Shown in pieces: positions 39,800-50,138 of a DNA stretch of 64,000 nt (position 1 is its first letter; each line of letters opens with the position of its first letter). Both the position numbers and the translations under genes were made by a program. This DNA comes from Aggregatibacter kilianii (GTDB taxonomy: Bacteria; Pseudomonadota; Gammaproteobacteria; Enterobacterales; Pasteurellaceae). The DNA is taken from the NCBI RefSeq assembly GCF_003130255.1, contig NZ_NRCN01000001.1, forward strand, positions 1,234,501 to 1,298,500, written 5' to 3'. The notes beneath the pieces are model-generated. The model did not search any database. It was not told the origin of the DNA and saw only the letters and a list, made by a program, of their open reading frames with translations.

Positions 39800-41050
39800 A
39801 TGGACATTTTAATTAGCATTATCGGGATTTTCGTGCTGTTAGGGATTGCCCTTTTATTCTCTAACAACCGCAGAGCGATAAACTTTCGTACCGTGTTCGG
39901 TGCATTGACCATTCAAATTGCGATCGGCGCTTTCGTGCTTTATGTACCGGCAGGCCGCACAGCTTTACAGGCAGCTTCCGATTTTGTCGGTAAGATTATC
40001 AGTTTTGGTAACGAAGGGATTAGTTTCGTGTTCGGCGGTTTAACGGATCCAAGCCAAAGTTTCGGTTTTATCTTCGCTATCAAAGTATTACCTGTCATCA
40101 TCTTCTTCTCTGCGTTAATTTCCTTGCTTTACTACATCGGTGTGATGCAAGTGATAATCAAGCTGATCGGCGGTGGATTACAAAAATTATTAGGTACGTC
40201 AAAAGCGGAGTCCATGTCTGCTGCTGCGAATATTTTCGTTGGGCAAACTGAAGCACCGTTAATCGTAAAACCGTTTATCGGTCGTATGACACAATCCGAA
40301 TTATTTGCCGTAATGGTCGGTGGCGTAGCCTCTATCGCAGGTTCCGTAATGGCCGGTTATGCAGGTATGGGGGTTCCATTGCCTTATTTAATCGCGGCAT
40401 CTTTCATGGCAGCTCCGGGTGGTTTGTTATTCGCTAAAATCATGTTCCCACAAACGGAAAAACCGGATGACTCTTTAAAAGAAAGTACAGATGTTGAAAA
40501 ACCGTCTAACGCCATTGAAGCATTGGCAAATGGTGCGCGTGACGGTATGCACTTGGCAATGAACGTGGGTGCGATGTTAATTGCCTTCGTTTCTGTGATT
40601 GCGTTAATCAACTGGATTTTAAGTAGCTTTGGTACACCTTTCGGGCAGCCGGATCTCACTTTACAAGTAATTTTAGGTTGGATTTTTAAACCGTTGGCAT
40701 ACTTAATCGGGATTCCTTGGGAAGAGTCTGCCATTGCCGGTCAAATGATTGGTTTGAAATTGGCGGTGAATGAATTCGTTGGTTATTTGGAATTCGCCAA
40801 ATATTTGCAACCTGATACTACTATGGTATTAAGTGAGAAAAGCAAAGCAATTATCACTTTCGCCCTTTGTGGTTTTGCTAACTTCAGTTCCATTGCTATC
40901 TTAATCGGTGGATTGGGCGGTATGGCACCGAATCGCCGTAGTGATGTTGCCCGCTTAGGGTTAAAAGCGGTAGTTGCCGGTTCATTATCCAACTTAATGA
41001 GTGCAACGATTGCCGGTTTATTTATCGGTTTAAGTGGTGCCGTGTTATAA
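39800..41050 (+). CDS. nupC: NupC-type nucleoside permease
   Basis: A 416-residue concentrative nucleoside transporter with about eight to ten membrane helices. [14 protein letters not shown] near residue 150 is the CNT substrate-site signature, and [10 protein letters not shown] near 355 the second conserved block. It imports nucleosides by proton or sodium symport. It is followed after 115 bases by deoD, so uptake and phosphorolysis are adjacent. TTTTGAGG lies 6 bases before the ATG. Confidence 0.93.
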   Translation: MDILISIIGIFVLLGIALLFSNNRRAINFRTVFGALTIQIAIGAFVLYVPAGRTALQAASDFVGKIISFGNEGISFVFGGLTDPSQSFGFIFAIKVLPVIIFFSALISLLYYIGVMQVIIKLIGGGLQKLLGTSKAESMSAAANIFVGQTEAPLIVKPFIGRMTQSELFAVMVGGVASIAGSVMAGYAGMGVPLPYLIAASFMAAPGGLLFAKIMFPQTEKPDDSLKESTDVEKPSNAIEALANGARDGMHLAMNVGAMLIAFVSVIALINWILSSFGTPFGQPDLTLQVILGWIFKPLAYLIGIPWEESAIAGQMIGLKLAVNEFVGYLEFAKYLQPDTTMVLSEKSKAIITFALCGFANFSSIAILIGGLGGMAPNRRSDVARLGLKAVVAGSLSNLMSATIAGLFIGLSGAVL

Positions 41051-41123
41051 AGTGCGGTATGATTTCGCCATGTTTTTTTATGATGACACCACGACCTGTT
41101 CGTGGTGTTGTCGTTTCTAAGCA

Positions 41124-41139
41124 ACGGAAACGTTTGCTT
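41124..41139. promoter_or_regulatory. PurR-like operator before deoD
   Basis: ACGGAAACGTTTGCTT agrees with the PurR consensus ACGCAAACGTTTnCGT at all but two positions. It ends 26 bases upstream of the deoD ATG. Confidence 0.6.
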
Positions 41140-41165
41140 CACCATGTCAATAAGAGGAAAAGACT

Positions 41166-41885
41166 ATGACTCCACATATTAATGCGCCAGCCGGTGCATT
41201 TGCCGATGCCGTATTAATGCCGGGCGATCCGCTTCGTGCTAAATATATTGCGGAAACTTTTTTGGAAAACGTGCAGGAAGTGACTAACGTACGCAATATG
41301 TTAGGTTTCACCGGCACTTATAAAGGTCGTCGTATTTCCGTGATGGCACACGGTATGGGGATTCCGTCCTGCTCTATCTATGCTAAAGAGTTAATCACCG
41401 AATACGGCGTCAAAAAAATGATTCGCATCGGTTCTTGCGGTGCTGTGCGAATGGATGTGAAATTGCGTGATGTGGTTATCGGTGCGGGTGCTTGTACCGA
41501 TTCCAAAGTCAACCGTATTCGTTTTAAAGATAACGACTTTGCGGCTATAGCCGATTTTGGTTTAACCTATGCGGCAGTGCAAGCAGCAAAAGAGTTGGGT
41601 GTAAAAGTACGCGTTGGTAATTTATTCTCCGCCGATTTATTCTATACCCCGGACGTAACAATGTTCGATGTCATGGAAAAATACGGCATTCTTGGCGTGG
41701 AAATGGAAGCTGCCGGGATTTATGGTGTTGCAGCGGAATATGGCGTACGTGCATTAACCATTTGCACCGTATCCGATCACATTCGCACCCATGAACTAAC
41801 TACCGCAGAAGAACGTCAGTTAACCTTTAACGAAATGATCAAAGTGGCTTTAGAAGCTGTTTTAATTGATGATAAGGCTGAGTAA
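41166..41885 (+). CDS. deoD: Purine-nucleoside phosphorylase (DeoD type)
   Basis: A 239-residue hexameric-type phosphorylase. [13 protein letters not shown] near residue 18 binds phosphate, IRIGSCGAV near 87 is the family core, and [10 protein letters not shown] near 178 binds the ribose. It cleaves purine (deoxy)ribonucleosides to base and sugar 1-phosphate. A PurR-like box upstream and nupC as neighbour suit purine salvage. A strong hairpin terminator follows. Confidence 0.96.
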   Translation: MTPHINAPAGAFADAVLMPGDPLRAKYIAETFLENVQEVTNVRNMLGFTGTYKGRRISVMAHGMGIPSCSIYAKELITEYGVKKMIRIGSCGAVRMDVKLRDVVIGAGACTDSKVNRIRFKDNDFAAIADFGLTYAAVQAAKELGVKVRVGNLFSADLFYTPDVTMFDVMEKYGILGVEMEAAGIYGVAAEYGVRALTICTVSDHIRTHELTTAEERQLTFNEMIKVALEAVLIDDKAE

Positions 41886-41933
41886 TGTTAGCGCATAGTT
41901 ATTTTTAACGTAAAAAGTACAGTTAAAAATATT

Positions 41934-41978
41934 AGCAAATACAAAGGATATTTTTTTACTTTGTATTTGCTTTTTTTA
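41934..41978 (+). terminator. Terminator of deoD
   Basis: AGCAAATACAAAG and CTTTGTATTTGCT pair over 13 bp around an AT-rich loop, followed by a run of T. Confidence 0.85.
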
Positions 41979-42127
41979 TAAGAAAAGTAAAAAATATAAC
42001 ATTCAAAATCTTTTTAAGAACTATTTTAAAAAGTAGATAAATAATTGTTGAACTAAGTTTTTGGTTATTTGTCTGACAGTCAATTTTTAGAATAATTTAA
42101 TATTTATAATAACCAATGGAACACAAA

Positions 42128-44554
42128 ATGAAGAACTCACCTTATCTGTTCAAGATAGCATTTATGAGTGGTATTTCGCTTTCCACAATACCACTAACAT
42201 ACGCCAACCAAACTCCAATTGATGTCGAACGTGAAAAAATTATTATTTTTTCCAGACAGAGCGAAGCTGAATTAAAACAAGCCATTCCGAAATTAGAGAC
42301 CTTATTTCAACGCACCAAAGATTTAAAAGTTCGCGATGATTTAATCGCCCTTTATCTCCGTAGCAATCAATCAGCACAGGCGCTAAGCGTATGTAAGGAT
42401 TGTGTTCCAAGCCAATTTTCCGAAAGTGAATTGGAGAATCTTGGTAAAGCTGCCCGGAATGAAAAACAATTCCAACGCTCTTTTGAATTGTACTCTCAAT
42501 TAAACCGCAAATATCCGAAAAACCCGAATGGTTTATTAGGTTCTGCTTTGGTGGCTACTGAATTAAAAAATTATGCCATCGCAAAAGATGCGCTTATTCG
42601 TTATAAAAAACGTTTTGGGACAGATGCGGGATATCTTGATGCACAAAGCTATTTATTGGATTTTACTGAATCCGATATGGTGAAATTAGGACGTTGGCAA
42701 AAAGAATTGGAAAAAAATCCGAAAAATACCACTCTTGCTACGAATTTATATCGTTTAGCATCCAGATATAACATGCATCCGTTGCAAGAAAAATTACAAC
42801 GTGATTATCCGGATTTATTCGGCCAAAAAGATCAACTTTGGTTTGAGCATGATAAAGCGGTTTCTTCTGCCAAGAATGCGGCAGGCGAGCGGGAATATTT
42901 AAAAAAATCATTTGCAGAATTGACCGCACTTTTACAAAAAATTGAGCCGGCACATCCGCTTTATCAACAAACACAGCTTGACCGATTTGTGTTGGGTGTA
43001 CGACTTCATAAATTTGATGAAATTGAACGTGATTATAATACGTTAAAAGATTTACCAAACTCGCCGATTTATTTGCAGGAAGCCTTGGGGGATTATCGTT
43101 TGGCTCAAGGTTCGCCGCATCAAGCCTTAGCAACATACGAAGCGATTGTTCAACAATATACGGAAAAGAAGCAGCCGATTAGCGACGGATTGTTCTTGAA
43201 AATGTCTTTAGCTGCCAGTGACGCAGGAAAGTTTGCTTTAGCCCAACAATATTTGGAAAAAGTGAAAGATACGCCTTACGTGAATGACTATACACGTACT
43301 TCTCGCGTGGTAAATCCATCTTACGATGAGCGTTATTTTGGCTTGGCACGTTTAGCGTTATGGCGTGGCAATACTCGGTTGGCACAAGCATTAGTGGATG
43401 CGCGGGCATTGGATAAAACGCCCGGCGATCCTTGGGTATTATTGCAAAAAGCCGATTTAGAACGTGGCCGTCATAATTTTGATGATGCCAAAATCTGGGC
43501 GCACAAAGCCGAGGTTTTCTTCCCTGGGGACGAGGATAAGAAATTTGTGCGTTATTCGTTAATTGAAACGGCACTAAGACAAAATGACTTACCAACGGCC
43601 ACACGCTTAATTAATGAGATGAGTAACAAAGAAAAGGAAGAGGCTCAATCATTGATTGAACGCTATGATTTGGCACATAGCGGTCGCATTGTCGGCAATA
43701 TTAACTTGCAACACCGTACGTCTGCACCAATCAAACAACACAATGAATTTTTGCAAAATTATGCGATTTACACACCAAAAACTAACAATGGACATGATGT
43801 GTATGTACGTTATTTAGAAACCCATTCACCGGTGGGGCGTAGTGACTTGAATGCACAATTTGTTGGCGTTGGTTCCGAGCTGAATTTCTATCCTTTTAAT
43901 ATGAATCTTGAGGTAGGGCAAGGCATTAAGCTAAACAAACGAACTTATGTCACATCTGATTTAAGTTATGAATTAAACCAACGTTGGAAATTTAACTTAA
44001 GTGGCCACCTAAATGGTAGCCAAGTGCCTGTGAGAGCAGCGGCGCAGAATGTGTATACCAAAGGCGGCGGACTGTCCTCCACATATACCTATTCCGATTG
44101 GTTCATTTTAGGCGCCGGCGCTTATTTCTCTGATTTTAGCGATGGTAACTTAAGACGCGATGCGAATTTATGGTTGAATACCCAAACCTTTAAACACGAT
44201 CGTTGGACGCTGACCAATAATTTCCGTGTGGATTACATGAAAAACAAAACCATTGCATCGGCTGATTATTATAATCCGTCTAAAGCAGTGGGGTATGAGG
44301 CCGGCGCAGATCTTGCGTATTATCAACCATGGGATCACAAAATCATCCTAACACATCATTTAAAAGGCTCTTTGGGGGCTTATAAACAACAAACCCAAGA
44401 TCGTGCCAAAACATGGTCAATTGCTTATGGACATGAGTGGCGAATTGCGAAGAAATACAGCCTTTCTTATGAGATCGGGCGTAAAAAGAATATTTATGAC
44501 GGTAACCCCGAATTTAATAACTTCGGCAATTTAGCCTTTTCACTGTATTACTAA
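42128..44554 (+). CDS. pgaA: PNAG outer membrane export porin PgaA
   Basis: An 808-residue protein started at ATG 42128, which gives a signal peptide (cleavage after TYA near residue 22); an ATG four codons earlier is possible. Residues about 30-500 form TPR-like helical repeats, and the last 300 residues a beta-barrel rich in alternating aromatic and polar residues, ending LAFSLYY with an outer-membrane C-terminal signature. It exports partly deacetylated poly-beta-1,6-N-acetylglucosamine. First gene of pgaABCD. Confidence 0.94.
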   Translation: MKNSPYLFKIAFMSGISLSTIPLTYANQTPIDVEREKIIIFSRQSEAELKQAIPKLETLFQRTKDLKVRDDLIALYLRSNQSAQALSVCKDCVPSQFSESELENLGKAARNEKQFQRSFELYSQLNRKYPKNPNGLLGSALVATELKNYAIAKDALIRYKKRFGTDAGYLDAQSYLLDFTESDMVKLGRWQKELEKNPKNTTLATNLYRLASRYNMHPLQEKLQRDYPDLFGQKDQLWFEHDKAVSSAKNAAGEREYLKKSFAELTALLQKIEPAHPLYQQTQLDRFVLGVRLHKFDEIERDYNTLKDLPNSPIYLQEALGDYRLAQGSPHQALATYEAIVQQYTEKKQPISDGLFLKMSLAASDAGKFALAQQYLEKVKDTPYVNDYTRTSRVVNPSYDERYFGLARLALWRGNTRLAQALVDARALDKTPGDPWVLLQKADLERGRHNFDDAKIWAHKAEVFFPGDEDKKFVRYSLIETALRQNDLPTATRLINEMSNKEKEEAQSLIERYDLAHSGRIVGNINLQHRTSAPIKQHNEFLQNYAIYTPKTNNGHDVYVRYLETHSPVGRSDLNAQFVGVGSELNFYPFNMNLEVGQGIKLNKRTYVTSDLSYELNQRWKFNLSGHLNGSQVPVRAAAQNVYTKGGGLSSTYTYSDWFILGAGAYFSDFSDGNLRRDANLWLNTQTFKHDRWTLTNNFRVDYMKNKTIASADYYNPSKAVGYEAGADLAYYQPWDHKIILTHHLKGSLGAYKQQTQDRAKTWSIAYGHEWRIAKKYSLSYEIGRKKNIYDGNPEFNNFGNLAFSLYY

Positions 44555-44569
44555 TTTTCGGTGGGATTC

Positions 44570-46468
44570 ATGAAAATTTTACAAAAATTAACACAATTTA
44601 TTATTTTTACATTAGTTTTTTTAACCGGAACGGTGTTTGCGCAAGATCGTTACGCTGTGTTGGCCTATCATTCAGTAGTAGATGATACGGCGTCAAAAGA
44701 AGAAAAATATTATTTCCCGCAAACTATTTCCACAAATTTGTTAATTAGTCATTTTAATTGGTTGAAAGATAACGGTTATAACGTGGTAAGTTGGCAGCAA
44801 ATTATTGACGCGGAAAATGGCAAAGGTACTTTGCCGGATCATGCCGTATTGCTCTCTTTTGATGATGGTTATGCCACCATGTATAACGTGATTTACCCGA
44901 TCTTAAAAGCCTATAACTATCCTGCCGTATTTGCACCGGTTTCCAGCTGGTTAAATACACCGGTAACGAAGAAAATTCCTTATGCAAATACGTATCTTCC
45001 TCGTAGCGTTTTTGTGACTTGGGAACAAGTGAGTGAAATGGAAAAAAGCGGTTTAGTGGAAATTGCTTCACATACTCATGACTCCCATCATGGGGTGCGC
45101 GCTAATCCTGCAGGTAGTCAACTTCCGGCAGTTATTTCTCCGGAATATAAAAATAATAAATATGAGACTAAGGCTGAATACCGAAATCGTTTAGTACGTG
45201 ATTTCACGCTTTCTTCTCAAAGCATTCAACGTGAAGTCGGCAAGAAACCACGCATTATGGTTTGGCCCTATGGTCAGTTTAACAATACTGCAGTCGACGT
45301 TGCTCGCGAAGTCGGCATGAGCCATCACTTTTCGTTAGGTGAAAAACTGATTAACAAAGTGGGCGATAAATATATCGGGCGTTTGTTAATTGACACGGAA
45401 ACTGGCTTTTCGACTATTAAACATTATCTTGACGGTGTGAGTGATGAAGTAAAAATGCCACGTGTTGTGCATATTAAGTTAGATGACATTTACAACGTCG
45501 ATAAAAAACAGCAAGCCAAAAATTTAGACGTCTTAATTGAACGGATTTACCGCTACGGCATTACGACCGTTTATTTGCAAGCCTATTCCGATGCTGATGG
45601 CGATGGCGTAGCAGATGCGTTGTATTTCCCAAATAGCTATTTGCCGATTAGAGACGATATTTTCAGTCAAATTTCATGGCAATTAAGAACTCGCGCTGAA
45701 GTTAAGGTATATGCTTGGATGCCGATATTGGCGTTTGATTTGCGAAATAGCGTAAAAGATGCCGAGTATATGGTGAATAGCCGCACTAATCAACCACGAC
45801 TTTCTCCTTATAGCCGTAAGAATATTGAAATGATTAAGTCTATTTATAACGACTTATCGTTCCACGCCAAATTTGATGGCATTTTATTCAGTGATGATGC
45901 CTTCCTTAGTGATTTTGAAGGCATGTCGAGTCACGGTAATCAAAGTGCGGTTAATTTTGCAACTAAACAGAAAACCGATGATTTAATTAAGGTAACTGAT
46001 CAGTTGGTGGAAGGGGTAAAACCGTATTTCTTGTTTGGTACAAATGCCTTAAGAACTGCGCGTAATATATATGCCTCGGTGATTACTGAGCCGAAAGCAG
46101 AGGCGTTGTTCGCACAAAATCTTAGCGTCTTATCCAAACACTATGACACGACGGTCATTATGGCGATGCCTTACACGGAACATGAACAAGATATTTCCGA
46201 GAGAGAAGCAAAAGCATGGTTTGAAACCTTGATTAATAATGTGAAAGCACAAGTACCATTGGATAAAGTACTCTTTGAGTTCCAAACTGTGAATGGGCAC
46301 ACACAAAAAGCAATTCCGGAAAGTGAGTTAATTAGTTGGATTCAGTTATTACAGAAACACAACATTTATAGTTATGGCTATTATCCGGATAACTTCTTGA
46401 AAGATCAGCCAAGCATTCAACAAATGCGTCCTTATATGTCGGTTAATACCAAAGCAGGTAAACCCTAA
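44570..46468 (+). CDS. pgaB: PNAG N-deacetylase PgaB
   Basis: A 632-residue two-domain enzyme started at ATG 44570 with GGTGGGA upstream; a GTG at 44561 is less likely. The N-terminal polysaccharide deacetylase domain has SFDDGY with metal-binding Asp98-Asp99 and SHTHDSHH near 167. The C-terminal domain (from about 295) is the glycoside hydrolase-like part found in PgaB. It removes some acetyl groups so PgaA can export the polymer. The signal peptide ends FAQDR with no cysteine, so it lacks the lipobox of E. coli PgaB. Confidence 0.93.
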   Translation: MKILQKLTQFIIFTLVFLTGTVFAQDRYAVLAYHSVVDDTASKEEKYYFPQTISTNLLISHFNWLKDNGYNVVSWQQIIDAENGKGTLPDHAVLLSFDDGYATMYNVIYPILKAYNYPAVFAPVSSWLNTPVTKKIPYANTYLPRSVFVTWEQVSEMEKSGLVEIASHTHDSHHGVRANPAGSQLPAVISPEYKNNKYETKAEYRNRLVRDFTLSSQSIQREVGKKPRIMVWPYGQFNNTAVDVAREVGMSHHFSLGEKLINKVGDKYIGRLLIDTETGFSTIKHYLDGVSDEVKMPRVVHIKLDDIYNVDKKQQAKNLDVLIERIYRYGITTVYLQAYSDADGDGVADALYFPNSYLPIRDDIFSQISWQLRTRAEVKVYAWMPILAFDLRNSVKDAEYMVNSRTNQPRLSPYSRKNIEMIKSIYNDLSFHAKFDGILFSDDAFLSDFEGMSSHGNQSAVNFATKQKTDDLIKVTDQLVEGVKPYFLFGTNALRTARNIYASVITEPKAEALFAQNLSVLSKHYDTTVIMAMPYTEHEQDISEREAKAWFETLINNVKAQVPLDKVLFEFQTVNGHTQKAIPESELISWIQLLQKHNIYSYGYYPDNFLKDQPSIQQMRPYMSVNTKAGKP

Positions 46469-46477
46469 GGATAGATA

Positions 46478-47713
46478 ATGAGCGTATTTGACACATTAAG
46501 TATATTTGTTTTCATGTACCCGGCCGGTATGGCAGTTTATTGGTTTATGGCCGGTGCTTGTTATTACCTATTAAAGGAAGGCAAGCTAAATGAACCGATT
46601 TCCCGCTATATGCCTGAACATGATGTGCCGATGATCAGTCTTATGGTGCCTTGTTATAACGAAGGTGACAACTTAGATGAATCGATCCCACACTTGTTAC
46701 AACTGAGATATCCGAACTACGAGCTAATTTTTATTAATGACGGTAGTAAAGATAACACCGGTGAAATCATTGACCGATGGGCGGCGAAAGAAAAGAAAAT
46801 CACTGCATTACACCAAGAAAATCAGGGCAAAGCGAGTGCGTTAAACCATGGTTTAACCATTGCCAAGGGGAAATACGTTGCCTGTATTGACGGGGATGCT
46901 GTGTTGGATTACTACGCATTGGATTACATGGTGCAAGCCTTAGAGAAAGATCCAAAATATGCTGCGACTACGGGCAATCCGCGTGTGCGTAATCGTAGTA
47001 CGATCCTTGGACGCTTACAGGTGTCCGAATTTAGTTCCATCATTGGTTTAATTAAACGCGCGCAAGGTTTAATGGGAACCATCTTCACCGTTTCCGGCGT
47101 CTGTTGCTTATTCCGTAAAGATGTTATGGAAGAAATCGGCGGGTGGAGTACCAACATGATCACTGAGGACATTGATATCAGTTGGAAAATCCAGATTGCG
47201 GGTTACAACATCATGTACGAACCGCGTGCACTTTGTTGGGTGTTAATGCCGGAAAGCATGAAAGGGTTATACAAACAACGCTTACGTTGGGCGCAAGGTG
47301 GGGCTGAAACTATCATTAAATATTTCCCGAAAATTTGGCATTGGAAAAATCGCCGCTTATGGCCCATGTATATTGAATACTTTGTCACGGCTATCTGGGC
47401 AGTGCTTTGGGTATTATTTGCGATCTTTACTTTGGGACAAAAATTTATTTTCGGCATTGACATTCAAAACATGAGACTGTTTGAAACTAACATTTCAATT
47501 ATGTTTTTTGCTTTCTTTTTACAATGTATTTTAAGTTTATATATCGACTCAAGATATGAAAGGGACCTGTTGCGTTATGGGCTATCCTGTATTTGGTATC
47601 CTTACGTTTATTGGCTATTAAATACGGTGACATTGTTGGTAGGTATTCCGAAGGCAATTTTTAGAAATAAATCTAAATTTGCCGTATGGACAAGCCCGGA
47701 CAGAGGAGTATAG
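46478..47713 (+). CDS. pgaC: PNAG synthase catalytic subunit PgaC
   Basis: A 411-residue family 2 processive glycosyltransferase with an N-terminal helix and three or four C-terminal helices. Motifs in order: VPCYNEGDN near 55, CIDGDAVLD near 139 (DxD-type), TEDIDISW near 226 and QRLRWAQGG near 265 (QxxRW). It polymerises UDP-GlcNAc at the inner membrane with PgaD. It follows pgaB by 9 bases. Confidence 0.95.
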   Translation: MSVFDTLSIFVFMYPAGMAVYWFMAGACYYLLKEGKLNEPISRYMPEHDVPMISLMVPCYNEGDNLDESIPHLLQLRYPNYELIFINDGSKDNTGEIIDRWAAKEKKITALHQENQGKASALNHGLTIAKGKYVACIDGDAVLDYYALDYMVQALEKDPKYAATTGNPRVRNRSTILGRLQVSEFSSIIGLIKRAQGLMGTIFTVSGVCCLFRKDVMEEIGGWSTNMITEDIDISWKIQIAGYNIMYEPRALCWVLMPESMKGLYKQRLRWAQGGAETIIKYFPKIWHWKNRRLWPMYIEYFVTAIWAVLWVLFAIFTLGQKFIFGIDIQNMRLFETNISIMFFAFFLQCILSLYIDSRYERDLLRYGLSCIWYPYVYWLLNTVTLLVGIPKAIFRNKSKFAVWTSPDRGV

Positions 47714-47715
47714 AT

Positions 47716-48009
47716 ATGTCTTCGTCAGATGAATTACAAAAATCCATGGTGATTGATAAAAGTAATCACCTCTCCTTTAAAATGCTTGCCAAAAACTTTA
47801 TTTTGGATCTGCTGACTTGGGGATTATGGATATACAGTATTGCGTTTATTATCAAGTATGCAAAAGGTATTTTTACCCGTCCGATCTTAGAGGAATTTTT
47901 TTTCCACGACGTGGTTGGCCTTATGTTCCTCGCCGCCATTGTACTTGTGGTGGCCACATTTTTCTGGTCGATAATTTCTAAGGGAAGACGTCAGAAAGAG
48001 AGAAAATAA
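47716..48009 (+). CDS. pgaD: PNAG synthase accessory subunit PgaD
   Basis: A 97-residue protein started at ATG 47716 with AGAGGAG upstream; the ATG at 47686 lies inside pgaC and has no ribosome site. It has two membrane helices (about residues 28-48 and 63-85) and a basic C-terminus (SKGRRQKERK). It supports PgaC activity and in E. coli is a site of c-di-GMP control; conservation of that control here is unknown. It is shorter than E. coli PgaD. Confidence 0.88.
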   Translation: MSSSDELQKSMVIDKSNHLSFKMLAKNFILDLLTWGLWIYSIAFIIKYAKGIFTRPILEEFFFHDVVGLMFLAAIVLVVATFFWSIISKGRRQKERK

Positions 48010-48013
48010 AAAC

Positions 48014-48063
48014 AAAAAAGTGCGGTTAAAAAAATAATTAAATTTTTAACCGCACTTTTGTTA
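48014..48063. terminator. Bidirectional terminator from an uptake-signal pair after pgaD
   Basis: A perfect 17-bp inverted repeat (48016-48032 with 48043-48059) is built on AAGTGCGGTT/AACCGCACTT, with a 10-base AT loop. It lies between convergent pgaD and the TonB receptor gene. Confidence 0.85.
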
Positions 48064-48076
48064 TTAATTTCTAAAA

Positions 48077-50137
48077 TCAGAAGCTATATTTCAAGTTAGA
48101 GAAATATACACGCCCTTCTTCCGGATAACCCGCCTGATAGTAATAGTTTTTATCAAACAGATTAGACACTCCTGCCTCCACACTGAATTGTTTCGTTACA
48201 TCATAGATCACTTTTGCATTGGTGACACCAAAGGCGGAAAGTTTGACTAATTCGGCTTTTTTGCCGATGCCATCGGTGCTATAACGACCATGTTCCGCTT
48301 CTTGGCTGACATAGAGGGATAGGTTTGGCATGACTTTCCAATCCACATAAGCAAAGAATTTATGTTTTGGAATATTGCGAATGCTGTAGTTTGTGTTCAT
48401 TTTGTTTTTCGCACGAGTGTAGGTGTAATTCGCACCGAACGTTAAGTTATCTGTCGCAAAAATAGTCGCCGCAAGTTCTACGCCTTTAAAGACTTCTTTG
48501 CCATAGTTGACATTTTTTTCCATACCGTTTTTTTGTTTCACCGGTTCAATGGCATCTTTGACTTCAGAATAGAATAAAGCACCATCTAATCGTAGCCAAT
48601 CACCAAAAGTTCGCATATAACTGGTTTCATAGTGATATGCCGCTTCAGGGCCTAGGTATGGATTCGGTTCGGTAGAGCCAAATCGACGTGAATAACGATC
48701 TTTCATGGTTGGGAAACGCGTTTTTTTAGCGAAACCAAGGGTGAATTCGTCATTTTGATCGAAACTATGTACTAATTTGAGTTGGTAGTTGAACGCATTT
48801 TTATTACCAACATTAAATGGGCAAAGCGCATTGGTGGTGCCTAGGCTCTCACATCGATTTTCACTTTCATAACTTTCCGCACGTTTTGCTTCACGGTGAT
48901 CAAAACTGACACCTGTAATCAGTTTGGTTTGCTCCGAGAAGGTATGCGTGTTTTCTAATCCGAAGCTGTATGTTCTGTCTTTGCTTGTTTCAACCGGATC
49001 AAAGCGATTGTATTTAGGATATTCGGTGTGACCACGATGCACATCGAATTTTGCAATAGAGGAGAATTTAATCAGATCTTTTTCGGTTAAATTACCGCCT
49101 AATTCAATGCCTACACCATAAGAATAATCTCTGTAATAGCTGTCTCCATTTTTAATGGATTTTCTGGGTCTAATGTTTAATGTTTGTGTGCTAAATGTCG
49201 CATCGTCAAAGCTAGAAAGTTTATTTTTAAATGTGTCGTAGAACACTTTTGTATTCAGATACAAGTTGTGGGAATCAAATTGCGTATGGGATAAGAAATA
49301 AATGCTGTCTTTATTCCATTCCGGCCAACGCCAGTAACGATCTTGGGAATTTTTATTTGCACCGGAATATAAGGGTTGCTGTTTATTGCCTTTTTGGGTG
49401 GAAAGTACCAATGCATATTCATCGGTCGTATTTGGGGTAAATGCCATTTTTAAGCTGAGTTTTTTATCCCGTTGTACCGAGTTTTCCGCACGGCCGCCAT
49501 CATCGCCTTTGGGATTGATTTGATGATAATGTTTAGAAAGCTGTAAACCTTGTTTTTCTACAAAAGAGCCACTTAATTGTGCGTAGAAATATTCTTGTTT
49601 TGTGCCTAAGTTAAAATAAGTTTGGTTTGTACCGGTATCACCGCTGCGACCATGAGCGAAACCGTAACCGATTGTGCCTTCAAAGAGTTGAGTTGGTTTC
49701 TGGGTAATCAGGTTTACCGCACCGCCCAACGTATTGGCACCATATAAGACGGAACTTGCGCCTTTGGAAATATCCATGCGGGACAAATCAAAGGTAGTAA
49801 AACGACCGATGTCCATATTGCCGTCATAAGGCACATACACCGGAACACCGTCGATAAAGATTGGTACACGGCGGGCATCAAAACCACGTACTAACAAATT
49901 ATGTTCACTGCGCGCCCCGCTACGTTCTAAAAATACGCCCGGTGTGGTTTTCGCCACATCAGAAACGCGAATTTGGTTGTTTTTTTGTAAGTCCGTCTGA
50001 TTAATACGGGTGGTGCTTAAATCCGTCGATTTATCGGCAATCACCTCAATTTGCCCAAGCGTAAAAACCTCTTCGGCATACGCGGTTGTGCAAGCCATGG
50101 CAATGGCAATGGCAGTGCAAAGTAATGTTTTTTTCAT
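48077..50137 (-). CDS. TonB-dependent outer membrane receptor
   Basis: A 686-residue receptor. It has a signal peptide (cleavage after AYA, residue 21), a possible TonB box in FTLGQIEVIA, a plug domain (about 35-150: VSDVAKTTPGV, LLVRGFDARRVPIFIDGVP, GASSVLYGANTLGGAVN) and a 22-strand barrel ending LKYSF. The ligand cannot be read from sequence. It is cotranscribed behind a small membrane protein (1-base gap, AAAAGGA ribosome site) and divergent from an ABC importer with which it shares two ModE-like boxes. That argues for an oxyanion or metal complex, possibly molybdate or tungstate, rather than Fur-controlled iron. Confidence 0.9.
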   Translation of the reverse strand: MKKTLLCTAIAIAMACTTAYAEEVFTLGQIEVIADKSTDLSTTRINQTDLQKNNQIRVSDVAKTTPGVFLERSGARSEHNLLVRGFDARRVPIFIDGVPVYVPYDGNMDIGRFTTFDLSRMDISKGASSVLYGANTLGGAVNLITQKPTQLFEGTIGYGFAHGRSGDTGTNQTYFNLGTKQEYFYAQLSGSFVEKQGLQLSKHYHQINPKGDDGGRAENSVQRDKKLSLKMAFTPNTTDEYALVLSTQKGNKQQPLYSGANKNSQDRYWRWPEWNKDSIYFLSHTQFDSHNLYLNTKVFYDTFKNKLSSFDDATFSTQTLNIRPRKSIKNGDSYYRDYSYGVGIELGGNLTEKDLIKFSSIAKFDVHRGHTEYPKYNRFDPVETSKDRTYSFGLENTHTFSEQTKLITGVSFDHREAKRAESYESENRCESLGTTNALCPFNVGNKNAFNYQLKLVHSFDQNDEFTLGFAKKTRFPTMKDRYSRRFGSTEPNPYLGPEAAYHYETSYMRTFGDWLRLDGALFYSEVKDAIEPVKQKNGMEKNVNYGKEVFKGVELAATIFATDNLTFGANYTYTRAKNKMNTNYSIRNIPKHKFFAYVDWKVMPNLSLYVSQEAEHGRYSTDGIGKKAELVKLSAFGVTNAKVIYDVTKQFSVEAGVSNLFDKNYYYQAGYPEEGRVYFSNLKYSF

Positions 50138-50138
50138 C

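Noticed and set aside
42738-43604. Two long antisense frames (132 and 141 codons) inside pgaA
   Set aside because: No homology that I recognise, no ribosome site, and they lie within a clear TPR-encoding region of pgaA.
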